Below are positions 42,302-50,913 of a stretch of 64,000 nt of DNA, piece after piece; position 1 is the first letter of the stretch; every line of letters starts with the position of its first letter. The position numbers and the translations under genes are program-made. The stretch is from Mycobacterium sp. 1554424.7 (GTDB lineage: Bacteria; Actinomycetota; Actinomycetes; Mycobacteriales; Mycobacteriaceae), in contig NZ_LZSE01000078.1 in the NCBI RefSeq assembly GCF_001665295.1, positions 62,001 through 126,000 of the forward strand, written 5' to 3'. The notes under the pieces were generated by a model, which worked only from the letters and a program-made list of their open reading frames with translations, did not search any database and was not told the DNA's origin.

Positions 42302-42925
42302 CTACGGGCCGAGCGGGGACTCCTGCCTGATCGACTCGTCGCGAATCAAACCCCGCAGCAGCGCGGAGCTGAACTCGGCGGCGATCTCCTTGGCGGTGCG
42401 CCGCCCGTGCGGGCGCAGCCACCGGTAACTGCCCAGCGTCATCCCGATGTAGCCCAGCGCCACCACGTGCGAGTCGCATTCGAAGAACTCGCCGCTGGCG
42501 ATCCCGCGGTCGATGAGCCCGTGCACGTGCTCGTACACCTGGGCCTCCTTCTCGCGGACCTCGGCGACCTGCTCGGCGGTGAACCACTCGGTGATATACG
42601 GCTGCTCCTGGAAGTACACCGCGGCCCGCTCGGGATTTGCGGCGATGCCGGTTAGCAGGCGGACGGTGTACTGGTAGAGCGCCTCACGGGCCGTCCACGA
42701 CGGATCGTCATGCACGGCCGACAGCGTGCCCTCGGCGGCCTGGCGGTAGATGTCGAACAGGATCAGCGACTTGCTGGCGTAATAGTGGTAGACGGTCGCC
42801 TTGTTCAGCCCGATCACATCGGCGACATCGTCCATCCGGGTGCCGTGATAGCCGCGCGCGGCGAACAGCTTGGTGGCAACGGCCAGCAACTCCTCGCGGC
42901 GGGTCAGCCCGTTCTCGGGTGGCAT
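42302..42925 (-). CDS. TetR-family regulator, Rv0158-like
   Basis: 207 residues from an ATG at 42925 (frame continues to 43000). HTH region GTRMDDVADVIGLNKATVYHYYASKSLILFDIY (about residues 28-60) then a helical ligand domain rich in aromatic residues (YFQEQPYITEWFTAEQ). Very like M. tuberculosis Rv0158 as I recall it. It ends 7 bp from the PE gene stop. Regulon unknown. Confidence 0.9.
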   Translation of the reverse strand: MPPENGLTRREELLAVATKLFAARGYHGTRMDDVADVIGLNKATVYHYYASKSLILFDIYRQAAEGTLSAVHDDPSWTAREALYQYTVRLLTGIAANPERAAVYFQEQPYITEWFTAEQVAEVREKEAQVYEHVHGLIDRGIASGEFFECDSHVVALGYIGMTLGSYRWLRPHGRRTAKEIAAEFSSALLRGLIRDESIRQESPLGP

Positions 42926-43096
42926 CTGTCTCTGGGTACTCTCTATCGTTCGCTGTCGGCGGGCCGCGCTGAGGCCCGGACAAGGCAAAGTATCAATCAA
43001 CTGGTTGGACAGTTTAAGGCCCCCGCCGCCTGTCGCACCGGCCCCTCTGCGACTAGCATGGTGTGTCGAACTGGTCGCGAGTGGAGAGGTGGGGAC

Positions 43097-43222
43097 ATGG
43101 ATCCGGATCCGAGCTACGACATGAGCGACGAGATCGAGTTCTTCTTCAAGTACGTGCCGTGGGGTCTGCGCGGCGTCGTCGACGGCAACGGATACCCGCC
43201 GCAGGCGTACCCGCCCGTCTAA
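43097..43222 (+). CDS. Small conserved acidic/aromatic protein, Rv0157A-like
   Basis: 41 residues. ATG at 43097 preceded by GAGAGGTGGGGAC. Sequence has an acidic start (DPDPSYDMSDEIEFFF), then KYVPWGLRGVVDG and a proline-tyrosine tail. Sits between the TetR gene and pntB and converges with pntB. M. tuberculosis has a comparable small annotated gene here (Rv0157A, memory). No domain recognised. Confidence 0.7.
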   Translation: MDPDPSYDMSDEIEFFFKYVPWGLRGVVDGNGYPPQAYPPV

Positions 43223-43242
43223 GGCCCCGCCCGTCTAAGGCC
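43211..43242. repeat. Tandem 16-bp duplication at the 3' end of the small gene
   Basis: The unit CCGCCCGTCTAAGGCC occurs twice in tandem without change. The first copy includes the stop codon (TAA) of the 41-residue gene; the second copy sits between that stop and the pntB stop at 43243. A recent slippage-type duplication is the simplest explanation. Confidence 0.85.
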
Positions 43243-44667
43243 TTAGAGCGCTTTCAGTTCCTCGGCGACCTCCGTCACCGACTTCTTCGCGTCCCCGAAC
43301 AACATGGTGGTTCCGTCGGCGTAGAACAGCGGGTTGTCGATGCCCGCGAAGCCCGAGTTCATCGACCGCTTCAGCACGATCACCGATTTCGCCTTGTCCA
43401 CGTTGAGGATCGGCATGCCGTAGATCGGGCTGGACGCCTCGTTGCGCGCCGCCGGATTGGTGACGTCGTTGGCGCCGATGACGATCGCGACGTCGGTGCG
43501 AGAGAATTCGTCGTTGATGTCGTCCATGTCCTTCATCGCGTCGTAGTCGACCTCGGCCTCGGCCAGCAGCACGTTCATGTGCCCGGGCATCCGGCCGGCG
43601 ACCGGGTGGATGGCGTACTTGACCGCCACACCCTTGTCCTCGAGGAGCGACGCCATGTCCTTGACGGCGTGCTGGGCCTGCGCGACGGCCAGGCCGTAGC
43701 CCGGCACCACGATCACCTGGTTGGCGTAGGCCATCTGGATGGCGGCGTCGGCGGCCGACGTCGCCTTGACGTGCTTGTCGCCGCCGCCGTCGCCGCTGGG
43801 GGCCACGCCGCCGCCGCCGAAGCCGCCCGCGACGATCGCGGGGATGGAGCGGTTCATGGCCTTGGCCATCAGGTTGGTCAGGATCGAACCGGAGGCGCCG
43901 ACGATCATGCCGGCGACGATCATCGCGGTGTTGTTGAGCGCCAGACCGGCCGCGGCGGCCGACAGTCCGGTCATCGCGTTGAGCAGCGAGATGACCACCG
44001 GCATGTCGGCGCCGCCGATGGGCAACACCACCATCAGGCCGAGCACGCCGGCGGCGGCCAGCAGGCCGATCATCCACCACAGCGACACGCCCCCGGTGCC
44101 GGGATGAGCGCCGAGGCCGATGACCACGGCGGCGGCCACCGCGCCGGCCAGCAGCAGCAGGTTGATCGGTTGCTGGGCCTTGCCGAAGCCGATCGGCGAT
44201 CCGGAGATGATCTCCTGCAGCTTGCCGAATGCGATGATCGAGCCCCAGAACGAGATCGACCCGATGATCGCGGCGAACAGGGACGCGACCACGATGTGCA
44301 CGGTCGGCGATTCGCCGTGTTGGAACGCCGAAAAGCCGTGCGTCTCAATGAATTCCGAGAGCGCGATGAGCGCGACCGTGCCGCCGCCCACGCCGTTGAA
44401 GAACGCCACCAGCTGCGGCATGGCGGTCATCTTGGTGTAGCGGGCCGGCGGGACGCCGAGCACGACACCGACGACCAGCCCGAGGATGATCAGCACCCAC
44501 TGGTCGGTGTGCCGGATCTTGATGAGCGTCGCCGTCACAGCCAGGGCCATGCCCACCGCGGCGATCAGGTTCCCGCGCACGGCGGTCTTGGGCCCGGTCA
44601 GGCCCATCAAGCCGTAGATGAACAGCGAGAACGAGATGATGTAGAGGACGGTCACCAGGTAGTTCAT
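43243..44667 (-). CDS. pntB: NAD(P) transhydrogenase subunit beta
   Basis: 474 residues. Hydrophobic N-terminal half with many membrane helices (domain II), then the cytosolic NADPH-binding domain III with GYGLAVAQAQHAVKDMASLLEDKGVAVKYAIHPVAGRMPGHMNVLLAEAEVDYD (about 315-368) and GANDVTNPAARNEASSPIYGMPIL. Proton-translocating transhydrogenase linking NADH and NADPH pools in the inner membrane. Starts with an ATGA overlap after pntAb. Confidence 0.96.
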   Translation of the reverse strand: MNYLVTVLYIISFSLFIYGLMGLTGPKTAVRGNLIAAVGMALAVTATLIKIRHTDQWVLIILGLVVGVVLGVPPARYTKMTAMPQLVAFFNGVGGGTVALIALSEFIETHGFSAFQHGESPTVHIVVASLFAAIIGSISFWGSIIAFGKLQEIISGSPIGFGKAQQPINLLLLAGAVAAAVVIGLGAHPGTGGVSLWWMIGLLAAAGVLGLMVVLPIGGADMPVVISLLNAMTGLSAAAAGLALNNTAMIVAGMIVGASGSILTNLMAKAMNRSIPAIVAGGFGGGGVAPSGDGGGDKHVKATSAADAAIQMAYANQVIVVPGYGLAVAQAQHAVKDMASLLEDKGVAVKYAIHPVAGRMPGHMNVLLAEAEVDYDAMKDMDDINDEFSRTDVAIVIGANDVTNPAARNEASSPIYGMPILNVDKAKSVIVLKRSMNSGFAGIDNPLFYADGTTMLFGDAKKSVTEVAEELKAL

Positions 44668-44990
44668 TTGGCGACCTCGTCAACTTTGGCGGGCACCGGC
44701 TTCTTCTTGCCCTTGAACATGCCCAGCATCCGGTCGGTGACGATGAAGCCGCCGATGACGTTGAGCGTCCCGAACACCACCGCGACGAACAGGATGATCT
44801 GCACCGCGAGCGACGGGTGCTCGACCTCCCCGAACACCACCAGCGCGCCGAGCACCACGATGCCGTGGATGGCGTTGGTGCCCGACATCAGGGGCGTGTG
44901 CAGCGTGTTGGGCACCTTGGAAATCACCGCGAACCCGACGAAGCCGGACAGCACCAGGATCGCCAGGTTGGCCAAGAGTTCGTCGTACAT
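44664..44990 (-). CDS. pntAb: NAD(P) transhydrogenase subunit alpha part 2
   Basis: 108 residues, almost all membrane: MYDELLANLAILVLSGFVGFAVISKV, the LMSGTNAIHGIVVLGAL motif and a third helix with IILFVAVVFGTLNVIGGFIVTDRML. This is the membrane domain that in the split form of the enzyme is separate from the NAD-binding subunit. The ATG at 44990 immediately follows the pntAa stop. Confidence 0.96.
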   Translation of the reverse strand: MYDELLANLAILVLSGFVGFAVISKVPNTLHTPLMSGTNAIHGIVVLGALVVFGEVEHPSLAVQIILFVAVVFGTLNVIGGFIVTDRMLGMFKGKKKPVPAKVDEVAK

Positions 44991-46091
44991 CTAGGAGCCT
45001 TCCCCGCGGGTCACACAAGAGTCCGCGATGACTTCGTCGTCAAAGTCCGGCGCCAGCTTCCCGTCCTTGACCAGCAGATCCAGCAGCGCCGTGATGTTCT
45101 TGCTGTACAGCTCGCTGGCGTGCTCGGGCATGGTCGCGGGCAGGTTCAGCGGCGACGCGATGGTGACGTCGTGCTTGACCACCGTCTTGCCCGGCTCGGT
45201 CAGCTCGCAGTTGCCGCCGGTCTCACCGGCGAGGTCGACGATCACGCTGCCGGGTTTCATCGCCTCCACCGCGGCCGCGGTCACCAACCGCGGCGCGGGG
45301 CGGCCCGGCACCAGCGCGGTGGTGATCACCACGTCGAACCCCGCGATCGCGTCTTCCAGCGCCTTCTGCTGCTGGGCGCGCTCCTCGTCGGTCAACTCAC
45401 GGGCGTATCCACCCTCACCGGCGGCATCGATGCCGACGTCCAGCCACTGCGCCCCGACCGACCGCACCTGGTCGGCCACCTCCGGCCGGACGTCGTAGCC
45501 GGTGGTGCGCGCGCCCAGCCGCTTGGCCGTCGCCAGCGCCTGCAGCCCGGCGACCCCGACGCCGAGCACCAGCACGGTGGCCGGCTTCACGGTTCCCGCG
45601 GCGGTAGTCAACATCGGGAAGAACCGCGTCGACTCCGAGGCCGCCAGCAGCACGGCCTTGTACCCGGCCACGTTGCCCTGCGACGACAGGGCGTCCATCG
45701 CCTGCGCGCGCGAAATGCGCGGGATCGCCTCGAGCGCGAACGCCTGGACCCCGGCCTGCTTGAGCGCGCCGATCGCGTTGTCGGCATTGCGCGGCGCCAG
45801 GAAGCCGATCAGCGTCTGCCCGCTGCGCAGCTTGCCGATCTCGTCCGCCGTCGGCGGCGCGACCTTGACGACGACGTCGGCCGCCCAGGCGTCCCCGATG
45901 CTGGCCCCGGCCTCGGTGTACAGCCCGTCGGGAAGCAGCGCTTTTTCGCCGGCACCCGACTCGACCACCACCGCCAAACCGCTACTGACCAGCGACGCGA
46001 CCGCCTTCGGCACCAGCGCGACGCGCCGCTCGTCGGTCCCGGACTCGGCGACCACCCCTACCTTGAGCGTGTTGGCCTGCGCATCTGTCAT
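44991..46091 (-). CDS. pntAa: NAD(P) transhydrogenase subunit alpha part 1
   Basis: 366 residues. Soluble NAD-binding domain related to alanine dehydrogenase: N-terminal VGVVAESGTDERRVALVPKAV, ISRAQAMDALSSQGNVAGYKAVLLAA, Rossmann VLVLGVGVAGLQALATAKRLGARTTGYDVRPE (about 172-203) and SVIVDLAGETGGNCELTEPG. First gene of pntAa-pntAb-pntB. No promoter recognisable in the 55 bp to the DUF1348 gene, whose stop is at 46147. Confidence 0.96.
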   Translation of the reverse strand: MTDAQANTLKVGVVAESGTDERRVALVPKAVASLVSSGLAVVVESGAGEKALLPDGLYTEAGASIGDAWAADVVVKVAPPTADEIGKLRSGQTLIGFLAPRNADNAIGALKQAGVQAFALEAIPRISRAQAMDALSSQGNVAGYKAVLLAASESTRFFPMLTTAAGTVKPATVLVLGVGVAGLQALATAKRLGARTTGYDVRPEVADQVRSVGAQWLDVGIDAAGEGGYARELTDEERAQQQKALEDAIAGFDVVITTALVPGRPAPRLVTAAAVEAMKPGSVIVDLAGETGGNCELTEPGKTVVKHDVTIASPLNLPATMPEHASELYSKNITALLDLLVKDGKLAPDFDDEVIADSCVTRGEGS

Positions 46092-46146
46092 GGCGCGTAC
46101 ATCTACTTTCCTTCTTTGGGATTGCCGCAGACACCCTATCGGTCCG

Positions 46147-46608
46147 CTACCAGAGCGGAATATCTTGCCCGTGCTCCGACGCCGGGCGCGGCCCGAAATA
46201 GCGGCGCTCGGACTCGTCTATCGGCACGTCGTTGATGCTGGCCTCGCGGCGCGACATCAGTCCCGACGGGCTGAATTCCCACAGCTCGTTGCCGTAGCTG
46301 CGGTACCACTGGCCAGTGTGATCGTGGCACTCGTACTGGAACCGCACGGCCATGCGGTTGTCGCGGAAGCCCCACAGGCTCTTGCGCAGCGAGTAGTCGA
46401 GCTCGCGCTCCCACTTGCGCGCCAAGAAGGCGACGATCGCGTCGCGGCCCACGACATGTTCGTCGCGATTGCGCCAGTGCGAATCGGGCGTGTAGGCCAG
46501 GCTGACGCGCTCGGGGTCGCGGGTGTTCCAGGCGTCCTCGGCCGCCTGAACCTTCTGCAACGCCGTTTCGAGGGTGAACGGCGGGAACGGGGGGCGGGAT
46601 TCGGTCAT
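46147..46608 (-). CDS. DUF1348 (SnoaL-like) protein
   Basis: 153 residues from the ATG at 46608 (an ATG at 46617 is possible). NTF2-like pattern: [57 protein letters not shown] then [35 protein letters not shown]. Family function unknown. Upstream is the repeat region. It may be transcribed together with pntAa. Confidence 0.87.
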   Translation of the reverse strand: MTESRPPFPPFTLETALQKVQAAEDAWNTRDPERVSLAYTPDSHWRNRDEHVVGRDAIVAFLARKWERELDYSLRKSLWGFRDNRMAVRFQYECHDHTGQWYRSYGNELWEFSPSGLMSRREASINDVPIDESERRYFGPRPASEHGQDIPLW

Positions 46609-46644
46609 GGCGTCCATCTTGCGCTGCCGAGCATGCCGACCCTT

Positions 46645-46716
46645 CGTCGAGACTGCAGCCACGCACACCCGCCCCGGCGTGTCGTGTGCGTGGCGTAAGT
46701 GTCGCGACGGGAGCGG
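46645..46716. repeat. 72-bp direct repeat, copy 1 (contains an 11-bp-arm hairpin)
   Basis: Copy 1 and copy 2 (46749-46820) differ at one base (C/A in the word gactgCag). Each contains the inverted repeat GCCACGCACAC ... GTGTGCGTGGC, 11-bp perfect arms around about 15 bases. The copies are 104 bp apart start to start. Confidence 0.9.
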
Positions 46717-46748
46717 GCCAACCGAGCCGACGACGCGGCCGCCACGTC

Positions 46749-46820
46749 CGTCGAGACTGAAGCCACGCACACCCGCCCCGGCGTGTCGTGTGCGTGGCGT
46801 AAGTGTCGCGACGGGAGCGG
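46749..46820. repeat. 72-bp direct repeat, copy 2
   Basis: 71 of 72 bases identical with copy 1 at 46645-46716, same strand. Ends 50 bp before the fadE2 start. The near identity implies recent duplication or gene-conversion-like upkeep. Confidence 0.9.
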
Positions 46821-46870
46821 CAACGAGACTCGCGACGCCGACTCATGACACGTGTCCTATCGTGACGGTC

Positions 46871-48103
46871 ATGGACTTCGCGATGTCGGCCAAAGCCAGC
46901 GATTACCACAAGCGATTGTCCGACTTCATGATCGAATACGTCTTCCCGGCCGAGGCCGAATACGACAAATACCGTCACGAAGCCGGCCCGAATGACCACA
47001 CCGTTCCGCCGATCATCGAAGAACTGAAGATCAAGGCCAAGCAGCAGGGCCTGTGGAACCTGTTCCTGCCGGCCGAGTCCGGCCTGACCAACCTCGAATA
47101 CGCCCCGCTGGCCGAGCTGACCGGCTGGAGTCTCGAGATCGCGCCAGAGGCGCTCAATTGCGCGGCGCCGGACACCGGCAACATGGAGACCCTGCACCTG
47201 TTCGCCACCGAGGAGCAACGCAAGCGGTGGCTGGAGCCCCTGCTGGCCGGGGAGATCCGCAGCGCCTTCTCGATGACCGAGCCCGCGGTCGCCAGCAGCG
47301 ACGCCCGCAACATCGAGACGTCCATCGAGCGCGACGGCGCCGACTACGTCATCAACGGCCGCAAGTGGTGGACGTCCGGGGCGGCCGACCCGCGCTGCAA
47401 GATCCTCATCGTGATGGGCCGCACCAACCCCGATGCGGCCAGCCACCAGCAGCAGTCGATGGTCCTGGTGCCCATCGACACTCCCGGCGTGACCGTCGTC
47501 CGCTCGACCACCGTTTTCGGTTACCAGGACCAGCCCGGGCACTGCGAGATCATCTACGACAGCGTCCGGGTGCCGGTCACCAACCTGCTCGGCGAAGAGG
47601 GCGCCGGCTTCGCGATCGCCCAGGCGCGGCTGGGGCCGGGGCGCATCCACCACTGCATGCGCGCGCTGGGCGGCGCCGAACGCGCGCTGGCCCTGATGGC
47701 CGACCGCGCCCGCAACCGGGTGGCGTTCGGCCGTCCGCTGGCCGAACAGGGCGTGGTGCGGGAGGCAATCGCCAAGTCCCGCAACGAGATCGACCAGGCC
47801 CGGCTGCTATGCGAGAAGGCGGCGTGGACCATCGATCAGCACGGCAACAAGGCCGCGCATCTGCTGGTCTCACAGATCAAGGCGGTCGCCCCGCAGGTGG
47901 CGTGCAACGTGATCGACCGCGCGATCCAGGTGCACGGGGCCGCGGGCGTCAGCGGCGACACGGTGCTGGCCCGCTTGTACGGCTGGCATCGCGCGATGCG
48001 CCTGTTCGACGGACCCGACGAGGTGCACATGCGGACCATCGCGCGCTACGAGCTCGGCGGCGAGCAATCCGCGCTCGCCGCGGCGGTTACCCGGCATGGC
48101 TGA
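46871..48103 (+). CDS. fadE2: Acyl-CoA dehydrogenase FadE2
   Basis: 410 residues from the ATG at 46871 (a longer frame runs through the repeats and is ignored). Acyl-CoA dehydrogenase landmarks: helices near AKASDYHKRLSDFMIEYVFPAEAEYD, SAFSMTEPAVASSDARN (about 134-150), YVINGRKWWTSGAADPRCKILIVMG, and the C-terminal GDTVLARLYGWHRAMRLFDGPDEVHM. Similar in order to M. tuberculosis FadE2 (Rv0154c). Cotranscribed with ptpB (8-bp overlap). Confidence 0.93.
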   Translation: MDFAMSAKASDYHKRLSDFMIEYVFPAEAEYDKYRHEAGPNDHTVPPIIEELKIKAKQQGLWNLFLPAESGLTNLEYAPLAELTGWSLEIAPEALNCAAPDTGNMETLHLFATEEQRKRWLEPLLAGEIRSAFSMTEPAVASSDARNIETSIERDGADYVINGRKWWTSGAADPRCKILIVMGRTNPDAASHQQQSMVLVPIDTPGVTVVRSTTVFGYQDQPGHCEIIYDSVRVPVTNLLGEEGAGFAIAQARLGPGRIHHCMRALGGAERALALMADRARNRVAFGRPLAEQGVVREAIAKSRNEIDQARLLCEKAAWTIDQHGNKAAHLLVSQIKAVAPQVACNVIDRAIQVHGAAGVSGDTVLARLYGWHRAMRLFDGPDEVHMRTIARYELGGEQSALAAAVTRHG

Positions 48104-48926
48104 GGCCGTGCGAGAACTGTCCGGCGCGTGGAACTTTCGTGATGTCGCCGACGGCGTCGACGCGCTGCGGCCCGGGCGAGTGTTCCGGTCCGGCGAGCTG
48201 AGCCGCCTCGACGACGACGGCCGGGCGACGCTGCGCCGGCTGGGCATCACCGACGTGGCCGACCTGCGCGCGGCGCGCGAGGTTGCCCGGCGCGGCCCGG
48301 GGCTGGTGCCCGACGCCGTCGAGATCCACCTGCTGCCGGTTCCCGACCTCTCCGACCAACCCGACGACGACAGCGAGGCCGCCGCACCGCACGAGGAGGC
48401 ATTCCAGCGGCTGTTGCGGGGCGAATCCGACGGCTCCGAGGAATCGGTGAACGAGACCGCCGTCCGCTTCATGACCGACGAGTACCGCCAATTCCCGACG
48501 CGCAACGGGGCGCAGCGCGCGCTGCGCCGCGTCGTCACCCTGCTGGCCGCCGGGCGTCCGGTGCTCACCCACTGTTTCGCGGGCAAGGACCGCACGGGCT
48601 TCGTCATCGCGACGGTGCTGGAGGCGGTCGGCGTCGACCGCGACGCCATCGTCGCCGACTTCCTGCGCAGCAACGACGCCGTACCCGAGCTTCGGGCGCA
48701 CATCTTCGAAATGATCCAGCAGCGCGGGGACACCGAACTGACGCCCGAGGTGGTGACCTTCACCGAAGCCCGGCTGTCCGACGGCATCCTCGGCGTGCGG
48801 CCGGAATACCTGGCCGCCGCCCGCCAAACGATCGACGCCGAATTCGGTTCGCTCGACGGCTATCTGAGCGACGCGGGCATCACCGGGGAAGACCTGGATC
48901 GGCTGCGCACCCAGCTACTCGGCTAA
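48096..48926 (+). CDS. ptpB: Secreted-type protein tyrosine phosphatase PtpB
   Basis: 276 residues. Catalytic P-loop HCFAGKDRTG with the nucleophile Cys160, the same number as in M. tuberculosis PtpB. The N-terminal part ELSGAWNFRDVADGVDAL and the lid helices are present. M. tuberculosis PtpB is exported and acts on host phosphoinositides and phosphotyrosines; whether this one does depends on the species. Overlaps fadE2 by 8 bp, the arrangement known for Rv0154c/Rv0153c. Confidence 0.95.
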   Translation: MAEAVRELSGAWNFRDVADGVDALRPGRVFRSGELSRLDDDGRATLRRLGITDVADLRAAREVARRGPGLVPDAVEIHLLPVPDLSDQPDDDSEAAAPHEEAFQRLLRGESDGSEESVNETAVRFMTDEYRQFPTRNGAQRALRRVVTLLAAGRPVLTHCFAGKDRTGFVIATVLEAVGVDRDAIVADFLRSNDAVPELRAHIFEMIQQRGDTELTPEVVTFTEARLSDGILGVRPEYLAAARQTIDAEFGSLDGYLSDAGITGEDLDRLRTQLLG

Positions 48927-49036
48927 GCCGCGCGCCGTCGGCGCAAATGCCGGACAGGACCGGCAGTTCGCCCTAGGCTGACGGGGTCCGCCTGCAGCGG
49001 TCGAGTCACGCCTTTTGTCGGGAAAGGATGGGGCCG

Positions 49037-50698
49037 ATGACGTATGTGATCGCCGAGCCGCAGATGATGGCGTCGGTCGCGGCGGAAATCGAGGGAATCG
49101 GTTCGGCATTCAGCACCGCCACCGCCGCCGCGGCGGCCCCGACGTCGGGCCTGGCGGCGGCCGCCGGCGACGAGGTTTCGGCGGCCATCGCCGACGTGTT
49201 CGGCGCGTTCGGCCAGGAGTATCAGGCCGTCGTCGCGCGGTTGGAGGCCTACCACAGCCAGTTCCAGCAGACGCTGGCCTCCGCCGGAATCGCGTATGCC
49301 GAAACGGAGGCCGCCCTCGCCGGCACCCTGGGGTTCGGCGCGGCCGCCCCCGCGGCGCCGGTGCCCGCGGCCACGATTCCGCCGTTCCCGGCAAACATGG
49401 TGTCGATCTTCATCGGCGGCACCGGAACCCCCATCCCGTCGCCGTCATTCGTCACCCGGGCCAACAACCTCTACGTCCGTTCGCTGACCACCCTGGAAGC
49501 GCTTTTCACGCCCGAGCAGTTGTACCCGCTGACCGGAGTCAAGAGCCTGCCGCTGAATCAGTCGGTGTCCGAGGGCGTGACAATTCTCGACAACACGCTG
49601 TACGACACCATCCACAATCAGGGGCAATCGGTAACGGTTTTCGGCATTTCGCAGAGCGCCATCATCTCCTCGCTGGAGATGCAGAACCTCGCCAACGGCA
49701 CCTCCTTGTTCGGTGCGAACCCCCCGCCCGTCAACATGCTCAACTTCGTGCTGACCGGCAACGAGGTCAACCCGAACGGCGGCATGCTGTCGCGGTTCCC
49801 GAACCTGTCGCTGCCCGCCCTGGGTCTCGACTTCTATCCCGCGATGAACGCCAACACGCCCTACCACGTTGCGAACTACACGCTGGAATACGACGGGTTC
49901 GCCGACTTCCCGCGGTATCCGATCAACATCGTTTCCGACCTGAACGCGGTCGCGGGAATCGTGTTCGTGCACACCACATATCTGGATCTGTCGACCACCC
50001 AGGTCAACAACGCGATTCAATTGCCGACGTCCCCGGGTTACACCGGAAACACCACCTACTACATGATTCCTACGGCCGATCTGCCGTTGCTGAAACCGCT
50101 GGGGGCCATACCGGTCATCGGCAAGCCGCTGGTCGACCTGATCCAGCCGGACATGAAGGTATTGGTCAATTTGGGCTACGGCCCCGACCCCACCCTCGGG
50201 TACTCGACGAGCTACGCGGACGTGCCGACGCCGTTCGGGTTGTTCCCGGATGCCAACCCCGCCACCGTGTTCAACGCGCTGGCGAGCGGAACCCAGCAGG
50301 GAATCCACGACTTCTCGGTCGACCTGCAGCAGCTCGCGACGCAGCCCCTCACCCTGCCGCAGTTCGCCCCGCCGACTTCGCCGCCGGACCCGACGACGAC
50401 GCTGGCCAACTTCCCGTCACCGCAACGGGTCTTCGACACCGTCAACAAGATCGTGACGACCGACTACGCGGTCGCGCTGCCGACGGCCGACATCGGCTAC
50501 TCGCTGGCCACCGAGCTGCCCTTCTACGACACGGAGCTCTTCCTGAGCCAGCTGGGGCAGGGCAACCTGGTCAACGCGATCGGCTATCCGATCGCCGCCG
50601 ACGTCGGGTTGGGGACGGTAGCGGGCGGGGTCGAATTCCTGACCATCGTTTCGGCGCTCGCGAGCAACATCAAGGACATCCAGAGCCTCATTCCCTAA
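49037..50698 (+). CDS. PE-PPE domain protein, array gene 1
   Basis: 553 residues from the ATG at 49037, chosen over 49028 for the PE-type start MTYVIAEPQMM and AAAGGA upstream. PE domain (about 1-90), then a PE-PPE hydrolase domain with Ser205 in GISQSAI (a Ser in place of the usual final Gly) and FVHTTYLDLSTTQ. It has a C-terminal extension with PTADIGYSLATELPFYDTELF. Cell-surface lipid esterase is the likely role. Most divergent member of the array. Confidence 0.9.
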   Translation: MTYVIAEPQMMASVAAEIEGIGSAFSTATAAAAAPTSGLAAAAGDEVSAAIADVFGAFGQEYQAVVARLEAYHSQFQQTLASAGIAYAETEAALAGTLGFGAAAPAAPVPAATIPPFPANMVSIFIGGTGTPIPSPSFVTRANNLYVRSLTTLEALFTPEQLYPLTGVKSLPLNQSVSEGVTILDNTLYDTIHNQGQSVTVFGISQSAIISSLEMQNLANGTSLFGANPPPVNMLNFVLTGNEVNPNGGMLSRFPNLSLPALGLDFYPAMNANTPYHVANYTLEYDGFADFPRYPINIVSDLNAVAGIVFVHTTYLDLSTTQVNNAIQLPTSPGYTGNTTYYMIPTADLPLLKPLGAIPVIGKPLVDLIQPDMKVLVNLGYGPDPTLGYSTSYADVPTPFGLFPDANPATVFNALASGTQQGIHDFSVDLQQLATQPLTLPQFAPPTSPPDPTTTLANFPSPQRVFDTVNKIVTTDYAVALPTADIGYSLATELPFYDTELFLSQLGQGNLVNAIGYPIAADVGLGTVAGGVEFLTIVSALASNIKDIQSLIP

Positions 50699-50913
50699 CG
50701 CGCACAATGGATCCGGTACAAATACGGCAGAGCCGGAGGCACGCGGACTACCGGGCTTCGCGCACGGATGCGGAAGAACCAAAAACGCGGGTGCAAAACG
50801 GCAACAAGAAGACGCTGGCGCTCCTAAGCTAGCTGGGTGCCGGTTCCAGCGATGTGCCTGGTCAGCGGGTTGGCCGCGTCGTCGGGACCCTTGTGTCCGG
50901 AAGGGAAGAGCCG

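Larger units (their letters stand above)
46609..46870. other. Intergenic region with two 72-bp repeats upstream of fadE2 and the DUF1348 gene
   Basis: 262 bp between divergent starts. It is mostly filled by the two repeats listed separately; outside them there are 36 bases on the DUF1348 side, 32 between the copies and 50 before fadE2. Promoters for both genes should lie here but none is clear by eye. Confidence 0.6.

Noticed and set aside
46645-46820. CRISPR array
   Set aside because: Only two 72-bp copies with a single 32-base spacer and no cas genes in the window; the repeat contains long hairpin arms unlike CRISPR repeats.
46574-46870. Upstream extension of FadE2 through the repeats
   Set aside because: It translates the repeats into Arg/Thr-rich sequence; acyl-CoA dehydrogenase similarity starts at the ATG at 46871.
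50707-50832. 41-residue plus-strand frame in the space between PE array genes 1 and 2
   Set aside because: No ribosome site, no similarity recognised and basic random-looking composition. It is probably a chance frame in a 215-bp spacer.
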